Position numbers and translations under genes: made by a program. Positions 17,053 to 26,533 of a DNA stretch of 64,000 bases are shown piece after piece. Below the pieces are notes generated by a model. It saw nothing but the letters and a program-made list of their open reading frames with translations. It made no database searches and was not told the origin of the DNA. The stretch is from Synechococcus sp. CB0101 (GTDB lineage Bacteria; Cyanobacteriota; Cyanobacteriia; PCC-6307; Cyanobiaceae). The DNA lies in NCBI RefSeq assembly GCF_000179235.2, contig NZ_CP039373.1, positions 2,725,617 through 2,789,616 on the forward strand. Reading direction: 5' to 3'. Each line of letters begins with the position of its first letter. The first letter of the stretch is position 1.

Positions 17053-18376
17053 TCCAGACGCGATCCAGCGGCGTGAGCGAGGGGCGATCTGCCCGCAGCC
17101 GCGCCGCGATCTGGTCCGCGAGCGCATCTCGGCCGCTGCGCCGAGCGGCCACCAACAGCATCTGGTGGAGAAGCAGGGCCTGAGCGTCGCTTCCCCCTGC
17201 CAGCGCGAACCAACCCTGCAGGGGCTCCAATCGATCCAAAGCCTGTTGATGCTGGCCTCGGGCCAGGGCGATCGCAGCCTCCACCAAATCAACAGCGGCT
17301 GGCCGCCAGCACCAGCCAACGGACTGAGCCTGCATCGCCACCCCGCGGCGCAGGGCAGCTAGGGCTTCTGCCTGGTTGGCCCTTGGCTCGGCGCGGGCTA
17401 GACACCAGGCGTACTGCACAGCGATCAACGGTGCCTCCGGCTGATGGCATCGATCGGCGATGCCATCAGCCAACTGCCGCCAGATTGGATTCAGCACCAC
17501 CGGCCAGCGCTCTGGGCCGGCGAGCTCGAGTCGGCATGCCAACGCGATCCAATCGAGCGCTTCGCCGGTGCCCAGCGTCGGGGTGACATGGCCTGCCACG
17601 GCCAGCCACTGACGCCAAGCCAAGCGATCCTCCGCGGCTTCCAGCCATAGAAGTGAACGGTGCCAGTGGTTATGCAGGGCCATGGGCCACGCCGCAGCCT
17701 GCCAACTGCCATGGCGCTGCTCAGCCCATTGCAACGCCTGATCCAGCGCTCCCCGACGCTGGAGGCTATGCATCAAAGCGTGATCAGCCCAGGGATTAAG
17801 AGAACGCTGCTCAACCGCTTCATGAGCACACCGCTCCGCCTGAGGCAAGCACCCACAAAGCTCCAGAGCAAAGGCCTCAATCGCCAAAACATCAGGCTGT
17901 TCCGGATGGTGCTCACGACACCAACTCGCCAATTCGAGAAGCCGTGGGCCATGGCTCTCCTGCCCGCGCAAGTAACAGACCCACTCGGCAACCTTGAGCG
18001 GAAACACGGCCTGCGGAGCCTCCAGCAGCAGCAGCTCCAACCGACGCAGCGCCCAACCCAGCTCCCCGCGGTACCAAAGCTGAGCAGCCTCCAGCAGACC
18101 CTGCCCCCAGCGATCCAGCTGCTGCAGCCCGTCGCCGGCGGCCTGTAGCTGTGAGGCGGCCTCTGCCCTGGCTTCGGGCGTCTGCCCTGTGAGCGCCACA
18201 AGAGCAGCCAGCAATCTGAGCTGCGGCCACTCGGGCGCCGCAGAGGCGGCAGCAGTGGCCAGCTCCATCCCCGGCAGATATCCCATCCAGGCGGCAGCCA
18301 CGGCCTCCGCCTGCTTCCGCTGTTCGGAGGACAGGGGTTCAAGAAAATCCGGCGACAGCAGGAGAGCCTGGGTCAC
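17039..18376 (-). CDS. TTC38-like tetratricopeptide protein
   Basis: A 445-residue, all-helical soluble protein rich in Ala, Leu, Trp and Gln. Helical repeats carry blocks such as [37 protein letters not shown] and [14 protein letters not shown]. The HA.xH and HxxWHxSL spacing resembles TTC38/StaR-like TPR proteins, whose role is unknown in bacteria. It has no signal peptide. It overlaps the start of rsmH's stop region by 4 bp (18373-18376), so its reading ends up downstream of nothing else: rsmH is transcribed first, then this gene. The family call is inference from motif spacing. Confidence 0.7.
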   Translation of the reverse strand: MTQALLLSPDFLEPLSSEQRKQAEAVAAAWMGYLPGMELATAAASAAPEWPQLRLLAALVALTGQTPEARAEAASQLQAAGDGLQQLDRWGQGLLEAAQLWYRGELGWALRRLELLLLEAPQAVFPLKVAEWVCYLRGQESHGPRLLELASWCREHHPEQPDVLAIEAFALELCGCLPQAERCAHEAVEQRSLNPWADHALMHSLQRRGALDQALQWAEQRHGSWQAAAWPMALHNHWHRSLLWLEAAEDRLAWRQWLAVAGHVTPTLGTGEALDWIALACRLELAGPERWPVVLNPIWRQLADGIADRCHQPEAPLIAVQYAWCLARAEPRANQAEALAALRRGVAMQAQSVGWCWRPAAVDLVEAAIALARGQHQQALDRLEPLQGWFALAGGSDAQALLLHQMLLVAARRSGRDALADQIAARLRADRPSLTPLDRVWISRC

Positions 18377-19302
18377 CCCTCGATCGTGCAGCGGCGGTGG
18401 GCCAGGCGCAAGCGCGCACTCCGGCTGCGGGGGTTGCGTTCCTCCTCCTCAGTCGTGGCCATCACCGCTTTACGGGTGATCCGCTGCAACCGCTCATCGC
18501 TCACAAAGGCGGTTTTCACACGGCGGTCTTCCAGGGAGTGGAAGCTGATCACGCCAAAGAGTCCACCTGGCACCAACCAATCAGGTGCGCTGGACAGCAA
18601 TCGGTCGAGCACCCCCAGCTCATCGTTCACGGCGATCCGCAGGGCCTGAAAGGTGCGCGTGGCGGGATGGATGCGGCCGCGCCGCGCCTTGGGGGGGTAG
18701 CAACCGGCCACGGCATAGGCCAGGGCGGCGGTGCCGCCGTAAGCCCCCTGCTCCGCCAAGTCGTGCTTGATCCGGCGGGCGATGCGGCGCGACAGGCGCT
18801 CCTCGCCATAGGCATAAATCAGATCAGCCAGCTCGGTTTCATCGAGCCGATCGATCAGCGCTGCCGCGGTTTCACCGGCATCGGGATTCATCCGCATGTC
18901 GAGCGGGCCATCCAAACGGAAGCTGAATCCCCGCTCCGCGACATCGAGCTGAGGGCTGCTCACGCCCAAATCCGCCAGCACCGCCACCACAGGCTCTGCA
19001 GGGGTGTAAGTGGCGAAGTTGGTGGCCACGATCTCCACCCGATCGCCGAAGGGCGCGAGCCGCTGGGCAGCTGCAGCACGGGCGGTTGGATCTTGATCTA
19101 GGCCGATCAGGCGCAGGCGTGGATGGGCCTCCAGCAGCAAGGCACTGTGCCCCCCGCCACCCAAGGTGCAGTCGATCAGCACTCCCTCGCCGCGCTGATC
19201 CAGCAGCCCCTCAAGCTCGGCAAAACCAGCCAGCACCGGCTCCGCCAGCACCGGAACGTGATCAAACGTGGCGGAATCCGGCGGATCGCCCAAGCGCAGC
19301 AA
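18373..19302 (-). CDS. rsmH: 16S rRNA (cytosine-1402-N4)-methyltransferase
   Basis: RsmH (MraW) methylates N4 of C1402 in the 16S rRNA decoding centre. The N-terminal [15 protein letters not shown] and SAM motif [16 protein letters not shown] are diagnostic, followed by [25 protein letters not shown] and the C-terminal [16 protein letters not shown]. It has 309 residues, a normal length. It is the first gene of a two-gene unit with the TTC38-like gene and is divergent from ndhH, with 59 bp between. TAAGAT at 19324-19329 is a weak -10-like hexamer for ndhH. Confidence 0.96.
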   Translation of the reverse strand: MLRLGDPPDSATFDHVPVLAEPVLAGFAELEGLLDQRGEGVLIDCTLGGGGHSALLLEAHPRLRLIGLDQDPTARAAAAQRLAPFGDRVEIVATNFATYTPAEPVVAVLADLGVSSPQLDVAERGFSFRLDGPLDMRMNPDAGETAAALIDRLDETELADLIYAYGEERLSRRIARRIKHDLAEQGAYGGTAALAYAVAGCYPPKARRGRIHPATRTFQALRIAVNDELGVLDRLLSSAPDWLVPGGLFGVISFHSLEDRRVKTAFVSDERLQRITRKAVMATTEEEERNPRSRSARLRLAHRRCTIEG

Positions 19303-19361
19303 CAGAAGCAGCGGCCCTTCCTTCCTAAGATCCCGCCAGCGAGCCCATCCCCCTCGGCCCC

Positions 19362-20546
19362 ATGACGCAGCTGGAAACGCGCACGGAGCCGATGGTGGTC
19401 AACTTCGGGCCGCACCACCCCTCAATGCACGGGGTGCTGCGGCTCGTGGTGACCCTCGACGGTGAGGACGTGGTGGATTGCGAGCCGGTGATCGGCTACC
19501 TCCACCGCGGCATGGAGAAGATTGCCGAGAACCGCACGAACGTGATGTTCGTGCCCTACGTGAGCCGCATGGACTATGCGGCCGGCATGTTCTACGAGGC
19601 AATCGTGGTGAATGCACCCGAACGCCTGGCCGATGTGCCGGTGCCCAAGCGCGCCAGTTACATCCGCGTGTTGATGCTGGAGCTCAACCGCATCGCCAAC
19701 CACCTGCTCTGGCTTGGCCCCTTCCTGGCGGACGTAGGCGCCCAGACACCGTTCTTCTACATCTTCCGTGAGCGGGAGATGATCTACGACCTCTGGGAAG
19801 CGGCTACCGGCCAACGCCTGATCAACAACAACTACTTCCGCATCGGCGGTGTAGCGGCGGATCTGCCCTACGGCTGGCTGGAGAAGTGCCTCGACTTCTG
19901 CGATTGGTTCGGCCCCAAGATCGATGAATACGAAAAGCTGATCACCAACAACCCGATCTTCCGCAAGCGGATTGAGGGTCTGGGCACGATCACCCGCGAA
20001 CAGGCGATCAACTGGAGCCTCTCGGGGCCGATGCTGCGCGCCTCAGGGGTGCCCTGGGATCTGCGCAAGGTGGATCACTACGAGTGCTACGACGACTTCG
20101 ACTGGGATGTGGCCTGGGAGAAGGAAGGCGACTGCTTCGCCCGGTACCGGGTGCGGATCGAGGAAATGCGTCAGTCGCTCAAGATCCTGCGCCAGGCCTG
20201 CGCGATGATCCCCGGCGGCCCCACCGAGCACCTGGAAGCCCGCCGCATGGCTGAGGGCAAAACCAGTGAATTCGCCGGCTTCGATTATCAAATCGTGGCC
20301 AAGAAAGTGGCGCCCACCTTCAAGATTCCCGGCGGTGAGCTCTACACCCGCCTCGAATCCGGCAAGGGTGAGATCGGCGTGTTCATCCAGGGCAACGACG
20401 ACGTGACTCCCTGGCGCTTCAAGATCCGCGCCGCCGATTTCAACAACCTGCAGATCCTTCCCCACATTCTCAAGGGGGCGAAGGTGGCCGACATCATGGC
20501 GATCCTCGGCTCGATCGACGTGATCATGGGTTCGGTGGATCGTTGA
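19362..20546 (+). CDS. ndhH: NAD(P)H-quinone oxidoreductase subunit H
   Basis: The 49-kDa-type subunit of the cyanobacterial NDH-1 complex, which passes electrons from ferredoxin to plastoquinone in respiration and cyclic flow around PSI on the thylakoid. It has 394 residues starting [20 protein letters not shown]. Recognisable blocks are [32 protein letters not shown], YLxLG-type quinone-side residues in [16 protein letters not shown] and the closing [18 protein letters not shown]. The length is normal and nothing is odd. Divergent from rsmH. Confidence 0.97.
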   Translation: MTQLETRTEPMVVNFGPHHPSMHGVLRLVVTLDGEDVVDCEPVIGYLHRGMEKIAENRTNVMFVPYVSRMDYAAGMFYEAIVVNAPERLADVPVPKRASYIRVLMLELNRIANHLLWLGPFLADVGAQTPFFYIFREREMIYDLWEAATGQRLINNNYFRIGGVAADLPYGWLEKCLDFCDWFGPKIDEYEKLITNNPIFRKRIEGLGTITREQAINWSLSGPMLRASGVPWDLRKVDHYECYDDFDWDVAWEKEGDCFARYRVRIEEMRQSLKILRQACAMIPGGPTEHLEARRMAEGKTSEFAGFDYQIVAKKVAPTFKIPGGELYTRLESGKGEIGVFIQGNDDVTPWRFKIRAADFNNLQILPHILKGAKVADIMAILGSIDVIMGSVDR

Positions 20547-20653
20547 TCAGCTCTGCTGCCTGATCGATTGCTCTGAACCGATTCCTGCGCCGCCTTCAAC
20601 ACGCCGGCTGGCTGCTCCCAGCCGGCTTCACGGGCCACCTCTGGCTCAAGGGA

Positions 20654-20968
20654 TTGCATCCAAGCCTCCCAGGCTGGGACTGCCCTCTGAGGGGGCTCAC
20701 AGGCATCCCTTGCCCCACCTGCTTTCTCACCCGCGCCACCAGCGCAGCGCTCACAGGCAACCTGTCTGAGTCACTCCACTGGCATGCCTTCGGCCCGATC
20801 GCAGCGGCGGGGCTGGTGGGCTGGTCGGTCCTCGCCATCCAACGGCGTGAACTGCTGCCCTTCCCGTTGCGCGCAGGCACCTTGGGGTGGGGCGCCGGGG
20901 CTCTCCTCGCCTACTGGGCGGTGCGCCTCGGCCTCAGCTTCACTGGCCTGCAAGCCTTCCCACCATGA
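20654..20968 (+). CDS. DUF2752 family small membrane protein
   Basis: A protein of at least 104 residues with the DUF2752 signature: WDCPLRGLTGIPCPTCFLTR, a Cys/Pro-rich turn between membrane helices, then about two more helices. The function is unknown. Similarity-like sequence (RFLRRLQHAGWLLPAGF) continues upstream in frame to an in-frame stop at 20561, but no ATG, GTG or TTG occurs there before the TTG at 20654, so the true start may be that TTG or a non-standard codon near 20567. The stop overlaps the menI start by 4 bp, suggesting coupling to phylloquinone synthesis. Confidence 0.75.
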   Translation: MHPSLPGWDCPLRGLTGIPCPTCFLTRATSAALTGNLSESLHWHAFGPIAAAGLVGWSVLAIQRRELLPFPLRAGTLGWGAGALLAYWAVRLGLSFTGLQAFPP

Positions 20969-21414
20969 ATCCCGACAGCTGGCTCCTGCTCTGCCGCACC
21001 GTGCGCTTCGGCGACACGGATGCCGCCGGCGTAATGCACTTCCCGCAGCTGCTGCACTGGTGCCACGAGGCCTACGAAGAGAGCCTGGAGCGCTTTGGCA
21101 TCGCGGCAGCTGAGGTGTTCCCCCAGCCGGGATCGTGCCCAGAAATCGCCCTGCCGATCGTGCATTGCAGCGCTGATTTCTTCAAACCGCTGGTGTGCGG
21201 CGCCCCCCTGGCGATTGCCCTGGAGCCACGCCGCCTCGATCCCGGCAGCTTTGAGATCCACTACCGATTCAGCAGCAATGGCACGGCTGTGGCGCAGGGA
21301 CTCACCCGCCACCTGGCCATCAGCACCGGGCAGCGGGAGCGGCGGGAGCTCCCGGCTGCCATCAACCGCTGGTTGGAGGCCTCAGCACTGAAGGGGGGCG
21401 TGCAGCCGCTGTAG
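20965..21414 (+). CDS. menI: 1,4-dihydroxy-2-naphthoyl-CoA thioesterase
   Basis: A hot-dog-fold thioesterase that hydrolyses DHNA-CoA to DHNA in phylloquinone (vitamin K1) synthesis. The 4HBT-type active site is FGDTDAAGVMHFPQLLHWCH, with Asp as the catalytic residue (about residue 19). It has 149 residues from ATG 20965, which overlaps the DUF2752 stop (ATGA). Its neighbours menE, menC, menA and menF on the other side confirm the pathway. The 3' end overlaps a small convergent membrane gene by 53 bp. Confidence 0.88.
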   Translation: MNPDSWLLLCRTVRFGDTDAAGVMHFPQLLHWCHEAYEESLERFGIAAAEVFPQPGSCPEIALPIVHCSADFFKPLVCGAPLAIALEPRRLDPGSFEIHYRFSSNGTAVAQGLTRHLAISTGQRERRELPAAINRWLEASALKGGVQPL

Positions 21415-21589
21415 ACGACGCCTGAATGCACCAAAACACGGCCGCCAACTGCAACGGCAACAGAGCTGTGAGCAGGGCGAAGGGATGAAAACCCTCGTGA
21501 GGCATAGATCCCCAGGCCCCCACACTCACCGCTCCAGCCACCAGCAGCAGCAGAGCGGGCAGCCGATTCAGCGAACGGTTCAGAACCAT
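21362..21589 (-). CDS. small two-helix membrane protein
   Basis: A 75-residue protein with two hydrophobic segments (about residues 10-27 and 37-57) and a loop GSMPHEGFHPF. I recognise no family. It starts at ATG 21589, overlapping the end of the TM2-domain gene by 10 bp in another frame, which is a common translational-coupling layout. Its last 53 bp run antisense to the end of menI. The coupling and membrane character favour a real gene, but composition alone could mislead. Confidence 0.55.
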   Translation of the reverse strand: MVLNRSLNRLPALLLLVAGAVSVGAWGSMPHEGFHPFALLTALLPLQLAAVFWCIQASSTAAARPPSVLRPPTSG

Positions 21590-21861
21590 TCTTTGCGCCC
21601 ATCGAGATAGGTGGCCTTGAACTCCTGGGGCGTTTGGGTGAGGTAGATCACCCCTTCAATCACCCCGATCAATCCCATCACAAACCCCGCCACACCGCAG
21701 GTGAGCACGGTGAGCAACAGCATGATCAGGCCGGCCTTCGTGTAACCCAACACGAATTTGTGGAGTCCGAAGGATCCGAGAAAGATCCCCAGCAGGCCAG
21801 CCGCCAGCTTTTTGTTGCTCACCTCGGTGAGATCCAGGGCACTCCAGTCGCCGTTGCTCAT
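21580..21861 (-). CDS. TM2 domain-containing membrane protein
   Basis: A 93-residue protein with a TM2 domain: NKKLAAGLLGIFLGSFGLHK, then FVLGYTKAGLIMLLL and a second helix with GLIGVIEGVIYL. The G-x-F-G-x-H-x-F-Y/V-L-G core is the family hallmark. TM2 proteins are small two-helix membrane proteins without a settled role in bacteria. I chose ATG at 21861, just ahead of the acidic N-terminal stretch; the open frame upstream is not conserved-looking. It lies 49 bp downstream of the menE stop on the same strand. Confidence 0.85.
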   Translation of the reverse strand: MSNGDWSALDLTEVSNKKLAAGLLGIFLGSFGLHKFVLGYTKAGLIMLLLTVLTCGVAGFVMGLIGVIEGVIYLTQTPQEFKATYLDGRKEWF

Positions 21862-21910
21862 CCACCCACAGGCCGCTACCCCCCGCTTGTAGCGATCCGA
21901 ACGGGGCTTG

Positions 21911-23143
21911 TCAGGGATTGGGGGGCGGCGGCGTGAGCAGCCAACGGCTCCAACGCCCGCGCTCCCACTTCCCCAGCGGATTGCGCTCCAACGCCCCGCA
22001 AAGCAACCAACGCCGCGGCCGTTGGCTTGGCGGCAGGCTGAGCGCCAAGCCCTGAAGGCTCTGCAGCAACCCCGCTGCCGCTGTGCCTGCACCAGCAGCC
22101 GGCTTCACCAGCGCCACCAGCCGTGCCCCCCAGAGCGCATCCGGCTCCGGCAACAGGAGCAGATCCAGCAGCGGCAGCTCCTGAGCTCTGGCCAGCTCCA
22201 GCAAACGCTGCTCCACCTGCTCCGGGAACACGGTTTCGCCGCCGCTCTGGATCGCTCCATCCAGACGCCCGAGAACCTGCCAACTCTCCGCCACCCACTC
22301 GGCGCGATCGCCACTGCTCCACCAGCCCTGCGTGCGGGGGAGTGGTTCCAGCACCCCGTTCTGAAACACACCCCCAGCCAGGCTGCCGGCCTGAATCTGC
22401 AAGGCACCACTGCTGGGGTCAGAGCGCAACTGCACGTGCGGTAGCCCAGCTCCGCAGCCATCTACGCCCGCCAGAAACCGTTGCGGCGCCAGCGCCATCA
22501 CCATCGCGCCGGTTTCGGTGCTCCCGTAGCAAGGTGCCAGCCGAATCTTCCGATCGCGGCAACGCTGGGCCAGAGCCGAATGCAAGGCCGCACCACCCAC
22601 CCAGATCAGGGCAAAACGCTCCAACCAGCGAATCCCCGCTGGCGCCTCCAGCAAGCGCTGCAACTGCGTGGGCACCAGCGAGAGCACGGCCCGCTCCGCG
22701 GATCGAGGGCTGGCGGTTGCCAACAACTGCTCAGGATCACGCATCAGCTCAGGAGAGAGCCAGCGCAGCTCAGCCCCCCAAGCCCTGGCCCGCAGCAGCG
22801 GCATCAGACCACTCACGTGATGCAGCGGCAGGGGATTGAACAGTTCCAGCTGCCCAAGGGGGAACCCAAGACCCTCCAGCCACTGGGCCGTGCCCGCCAC
22901 CGCCACTTGCAAGTGGGCAAGCGGCTGCAAACACCAGCGCCGGCCACCGCTGCTGCCACCGGTGCCCAGCACCACCGCCGGCCCCCACGCGGGATCGATC
23001 ACCTCTGGCAAGGCAGCTCGCAGCAGCTCCGCTTCCTCAGGCGCTGCGATCGCCACGGTTTGGCCCTGCTGCCAGGCCTGCTGCAGGGTGTCGGCAAGCC
23101 CAACCCGATCAGCACCGGCCACCAACAGCAGGGGTTGGCTCAT
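21911..23143 (-). CDS. menE: 2-succinylbenzoate-CoA ligase
   Basis: MenE activates o-succinylbenzoate with ATP and CoA in phylloquinone synthesis, as a member of the adenylating-enzyme family. Motifs are VVLGTGGSSGGRRWCLQPL (AMP-binding loop), APCYGSTETGAMV, WWSSGDRAEW, and the C-terminal catalytic Lys in NPLGKWERGRW. It has 410 residues from ATG 23143, whose start overlaps the menC stop by 4 bp. It is shorter than many acyl-CoA ligases because the N-terminal region is compact, as I recall for picocyanobacterial MenE. Confidence 0.9.
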   Translation of the reverse strand: MSQPLLLVAGADRVGLADTLQQAWQQGQTVAIAAPEEAELLRAALPEVIDPAWGPAVVLGTGGSSGGRRWCLQPLAHLQVAVAGTAQWLEGLGFPLGQLELFNPLPLHHVSGLMPLLRARAWGAELRWLSPELMRDPEQLLATASPRSAERAVLSLVPTQLQRLLEAPAGIRWLERFALIWVGGAALHSALAQRCRDRKIRLAPCYGSTETGAMVMALAPQRFLAGVDGCGAGLPHVQLRSDPSSGALQIQAGSLAGGVFQNGVLEPLPRTQGWWSSGDRAEWVAESWQVLGRLDGAIQSGGETVFPEQVEQRLLELARAQELPLLDLLLLPEPDALWGARLVALVKPAAGAGTAAAGLLQSLQGLALSLPPSQRPRRWLLCGALERNPLGKWERGRWSRWLLTPPPPNP

Positions 23144-24117
23144 GCCGCGGCCTCCCACACCCGCTGGGCATCGACGGCGAACAACTCTCCATGAGGCCGC
23201 CATCCCGGGGCGAAGCCTGGAGCCACGGGTGTGGGGCCTTGAGCTTGCAGGGCCGCCAGCTGTTCCACAAAGCGCCGGCCGATCCCGGTTTCAAAGGCTG
23301 TGCTGATCATCTGCCGGGGCAGGCCCGCCTGCAACTGCGCCAGCAACGGCCGGGGATCGGCCTCCTGCAGGGGCCGGCGCACCAACCAGCCCGGCCAGGC
23401 GACCTGCTGCTCAGGTTGAAGATGGGGCAACGATTCATCCAGCGCCACAGGCACGCGGGCCGCCAAGCGCAGCAGCTCTGCCCAAGCCGCTGGTGCCAGT
23501 GGTTGCTCCAGCCACTGCAGCCGCGGTTCATCGCGAAGGCGATCGGCCCAGCGCTGGGCGGTGGCCGGATCCCAGCCGCCATTGGCATCCAGACGCAAGC
23601 GGGCCGAAGTGGGCAGCCGCTGCAGCAGCTGCTCGAGCACGCCGCACTCCAGCGCATCAGCGGCGGCGGCCACTTTCCACTTGAAGGTGAGCTCGCCCCG
23701 CTGATCCGCCAGCACCCGATCGAGCGCATCGAGGGCCAACTCTCCGGCCGGCAGCAGCCAGGCCGATGCAGGCACCCGAAGCCCGTTCTCCGGAGCCGCA
23801 GCCCAGCCGCCATCCAGTTCCGCCAGCGCCATGCCAACGGCACAGGCGAACGCCGCCGGCAATGCAGAGATCCGTTGCTCTAGGTCGTCACGCCTGAGAA
23901 CAGGCGGCAGCCTCTCCAACGCCGCGGCCAGGTGTGCCGGCGACTCCCCCAACAACGGCGCCGCCGCCTCACCCCAGCCCAGGGCACCATCCGAGGCTTC
24001 CAAGCGCAGCAGCCAACCGGAGCGTTCCACCAACGCGCCGCGGCTGGTGATCAGGCTGCGCGGCAACACGAAGCGATAGGGCCGCCAGCTCAGCTGCAGC
24101 AGGCCCTCAGCGCTCAT
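23140..24117 (-). CDS. menC: o-succinylbenzoate synthase
   Basis: MenC dehydrates SHCHC to o-succinylbenzoate and belongs to the enolase superfamily. The catalytic KxK is in TFKWKVA (about residues 143-149), and the metal ligands sit in LRLDANGGWD, LQWLEQPL and ALDESLP. It has 325 residues from ATG 24117; upstream in-frame sequence belongs to menA in another frame. It overlaps menA by 4 bp and menE by 4 bp, so menA-menC-menE form one coupled unit. Confidence 0.92.
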   Translation of the reverse strand: MSAEGLLQLSWRPYRFVLPRSLITSRGALVERSGWLLRLEASDGALGWGEAAAPLLGESPAHLAAALERLPPVLRRDDLEQRISALPAAFACAVGMALAELDGGWAAAPENGLRVPASAWLLPAGELALDALDRVLADQRGELTFKWKVAAAADALECGVLEQLLQRLPTSARLRLDANGGWDPATAQRWADRLRDEPRLQWLEQPLAPAAWAELLRLAARVPVALDESLPHLQPEQQVAWPGWLVRRPLQEADPRPLLAQLQAGLPRQMISTAFETGIGRRFVEQLAALQAQGPTPVAPGFAPGWRPHGELFAVDAQRVWEAAA

Positions 24118-25139
24118 CCCAACCAGCGCCCCAGGGCCAGGCCCACCGCCAAGCCCAGGCCATTGAGGGCCTGGAAGCGCAGGGCTAAAAACTTGCTGCC
24201 CACGATCCGTTCCGGTTCGCGGTGGTGCTGACGCAGCAAACGGATCAGCGCCTGGGCAGGCGGCAGCCCGATGGCCCCCAGCAGGGCCGTGAGCGGCCAT
24301 TGCCGCACCAGCACCGGCGCCCACTCCAGGGCCAGGGCAGCCGCCACAAACCAGGGGATCAAGCCTGCGGCCGCTCCAGTGCCCAGGCGCACCACGGGGG
24401 AGCGCTTGCCATGGGCTGCGTCTTCCTCCACTTGATGGAAGTGGGAGCAGAACAGCACGAGGGTGGTCGCCAGGGCCGGGCCACCGCCAAGCTCCAATGC
24501 CACCCGCCAGGGCACCCCGACATCTCCGGCGGGGGCCAGGGCCAGCAGTGCGGCAGCGGTGGCCAGCGGCCCAAAGGCAATCCAGCAGAGAGGCTCACCA
24601 AGGCCCCGGTAACCCAGGCGCAGCGGCGGGCCTTGATAGGCATAACCAATGCCACAGCAGGCGAGCACCAGGGCCAGCACGGCAGAACTGCTGCGGAGCG
24701 CCACCAGGGCCATGAGCACCAGCCCCAACAGCAGCGCACCGTTGGCCAGCAGCGACACGCGATCGCGCCGGCCCGTGAGGTTGACCACCGAATGGGGTTT
24801 GCCGTGGGTGTCGACGCCGGTGTCGGCATCGAAGACATCGTTGGCGAGGTTTTCCCAGGCCAGCAGCAACACCGCTGCCAGCAGAAACAGCAGCAGCTGA
24901 TCGAGGCGCACCACCAACCCCTGCCCGGCCCGCCACCCGGCGGCCAGCAGCACGGGCATCACCGCCACCGAATACATCGGCCACTTGATCGCCGCTTTCC
25001 ACAGGCGCCGCCGCTGAGCCGGATCGGCGTGAAGGCTTGCGACGACCTGAGGCTCGGACGCGGGCAGGGGCAACTGGCGACGCAAGAAGGCCCATACATT
25101 TGAGCAGCCGCTTCTGCCCGTTCCGGGTGCAGGCTCCAT
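24114..25139 (-). CDS. menA: 1,4-dihydroxy-2-naphthoate phytyltransferase
   Basis: UbiA-family prenyltransferase that attaches the phytyl tail to DHNA in phylloquinone synthesis, in the membrane. There are about eight membrane helices. The two Asp-rich motifs are ENLANDVFDADTGVDTHGK and HFHQVEEDAAHGKRSPVV. The KWPMYSVAVMPVL block (about residue 53) begins the conserved region. The start at ATG 25139 places its 5' end across the proposed menF start on the other strand, so either start could be somewhat later. It is first in the menA-menC-menE unit. Confidence 0.92.
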   Translation of the reverse strand: MEPAPGTGRSGCSNVWAFLRRQLPLPASEPQVVASLHADPAQRRRLWKAAIKWPMYSVAVMPVLLAAGWRAGQGLVVRLDQLLLFLLAAVLLLAWENLANDVFDADTGVDTHGKPHSVVNLTGRRDRVSLLANGALLLGLVLMALVALRSSSAVLALVLACCGIGYAYQGPPLRLGYRGLGEPLCWIAFGPLATAAALLALAPAGDVGVPWRVALELGGGPALATTLVLFCSHFHQVEEDAAHGKRSPVVRLGTGAAAGLIPWFVAAALALEWAPVLVRQWPLTALLGAIGLPPAQALIRLLRQHHREPERIVGSKFLALRFQALNGLGLAVGLALGRWLG

Positions 25140-26533
25140 CCAGCGTCACAACCAGCTTCAGCGATCTGCTGGCGGCAGCCGCCGAAGGCGCCCGCCAGCT
25201 GGAGGGAGAAGGCGTGCTCAGCCTGGCGCTGCCCCTGACGGGCCGCGACCCAATGGCGCTGCTGAGCCAACTGGATCAAGGCGAGCGCTTTCGCTTCCTC
25301 TGGGACAGTGCCCCGGGCCTGTGCCTGGCCGCCAGCGGCCGCTGCAACAGCCTCGAGCTGAGTGGCCCGCGCCGCTTTGAACTCGCCCAGCGCTTCAGCG
25401 CCGTGAGCCTGGGGCGCCTGGCGGCACCGCAAGCCTGCCCGCCGCTGGCACGGCCACGGGTGCTGCTGGCCTTCTCCTTCTTCGATAGCCCCTTGCAGGA
25501 GGGGGATGGCGTGCCTGGGGTGCAAGCGGTGCTGCCCCGCTGGCAGCTGAGCCGCCAGGGCCGCCATTGCTGGCTGCGCCTGCAGCGCACCCTGGGCGGC
25601 GAGGTGAGCGCCCGCTCCCTGGCCGAGGAACTGTGGGAGCAAGCCGAGCGGCTGGCGCAACTCCCCGCCGATCCCAGCGCCGATGCCGGCGATCAGCCAG
25701 GCCCCGCCATCGTGAGCAGCTCCCCCTGGCAGGAGGGCTACCGCTCTGTGGTGGAACGGGGGCTAGAGCTGGTGGAGGCCGGCAACCTCCGCAAGCTGGT
25801 GCTGGCGGTGCGCCAACAGCTGCAGCTGGCCCAACCGCTCGATCCGCTGCTGCTGCTCGCTCAGCTGCGTCAACGCCAACCCGGCAGCTGCCGCTTCCTC
25901 TGGCAGCAGGCCGATGGCCCCGCCCTGCTGGGCGCCTCCCCCGAGCGGCTGCTCACCGTGCGCCAGGGCCAGCTGCGCAGTGATGCCCTGGCCGGCACGG
26001 CACCGGTGGGCGCCAACGCCGACCAGCTCCTCCACTCCGACAAAGACCGCCGCGAGCACGAGCTGGTGGTGGAAGCGATCACCGAAGTGCTCCAGCACAG
26101 CGGGCTCACGCCCCGGCGCCCCCGCCATCCGCGCCTCGCCCGCCACGGGCAACTGGTGCATCTGCACACACCGATCACGGCAGCCCTGGGAGAGCAACAG
26201 CCACTGGCCGTGGCGGCAGCGCTGCATCCCACGCCCGCCGTGGCGGGGCTACCCAGGCGTGAGGCGATGGCTGCCCTGCGCAGCCTGGAGCCGTTTGAGC
26301 GGGGTTACTACGCAGCCCCCATCGGCTGGATCGACAGCGAAGGCGACACCGAGCTACGGGTGGCGATTCGGAGCGGCAGCCTGCAGGGCCAACGGCTTGA
26401 GCTCACGGCCGGTGCCGGCCTAGTGCGTGGCTCAGCCGTGGAACGAGAGCTGGCGGAAGTGGCCCTGAAGCTGGGCGTGCTGCAGCAGCAACTGGATCTG
26501 CCCCGGCTGCACCCCAGCAACGCCACCCCGTGA
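25127..26533 (+). CDS. menF: isochorismate synthase
   Basis: Chorismate-binding enzyme that makes isochorismate, the first step to phylloquinone. The C-terminal catalytic domain is clear: NLRKLVLAVRQQ, LLGASPERLLTVR, SDALAGTAPVGA, SDKDRREHELVV, HPTPAVAGLPRREA and ERGYYAAPIGWID. The N-terminal start is uncertain: GTG at 25127 gives 468 residues, while TTG at 25100 has an AAGAAGG stretch at a good ribosome-binding distance. Both overlap the divergent menA start. No ATG is available nearby. The stop overlaps the K+ channel start by 4 bp. Confidence 0.92.
   Translation: MQAPSSVTTSFSDLLAAAAEGARQLEGEGVLSLALPLTGRDPMALLSQLDQGERFRFLWDSAPGLCLAASGRCNSLELSGPRRFELAQRFSAVSLGRLAAPQACPPLARPRVLLAFSFFDSPLQEGDGVPGVQAVLPRWQLSRQGRHCWLRLQRTLGGEVSARSLAEELWEQAERLAQLPADPSADAGDQPGPAIVSSSPWQEGYRSVVERGLELVEAGNLRKLVLAVRQQLQLAQPLDPLLLLAQLRQRQPGSCRFLWQQADGPALLGASPERLLTVRQGQLRSDALAGTAPVGANADQLLHSDKDRREHELVVEAITEVLQHSGLTPRRPRHPRLARHGQLVHLHTPITAALGEQQPLAVAAALHPTPAVAGLPRREAMAALRSLEPFERGYYAAPIGWIDSEGDTELRVAIRSGSLQGQRLELTAGAGLVRGSAVERELAEVALKLGVLQQQLDLPRLHPSNATP

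Noticed and set aside
20547..20653. Terminator or small RNA in the gap after ndhH
   Set aside because: No stem-loop with T-tract; the sequence reads as the N-terminal part of the DUF2752 protein.
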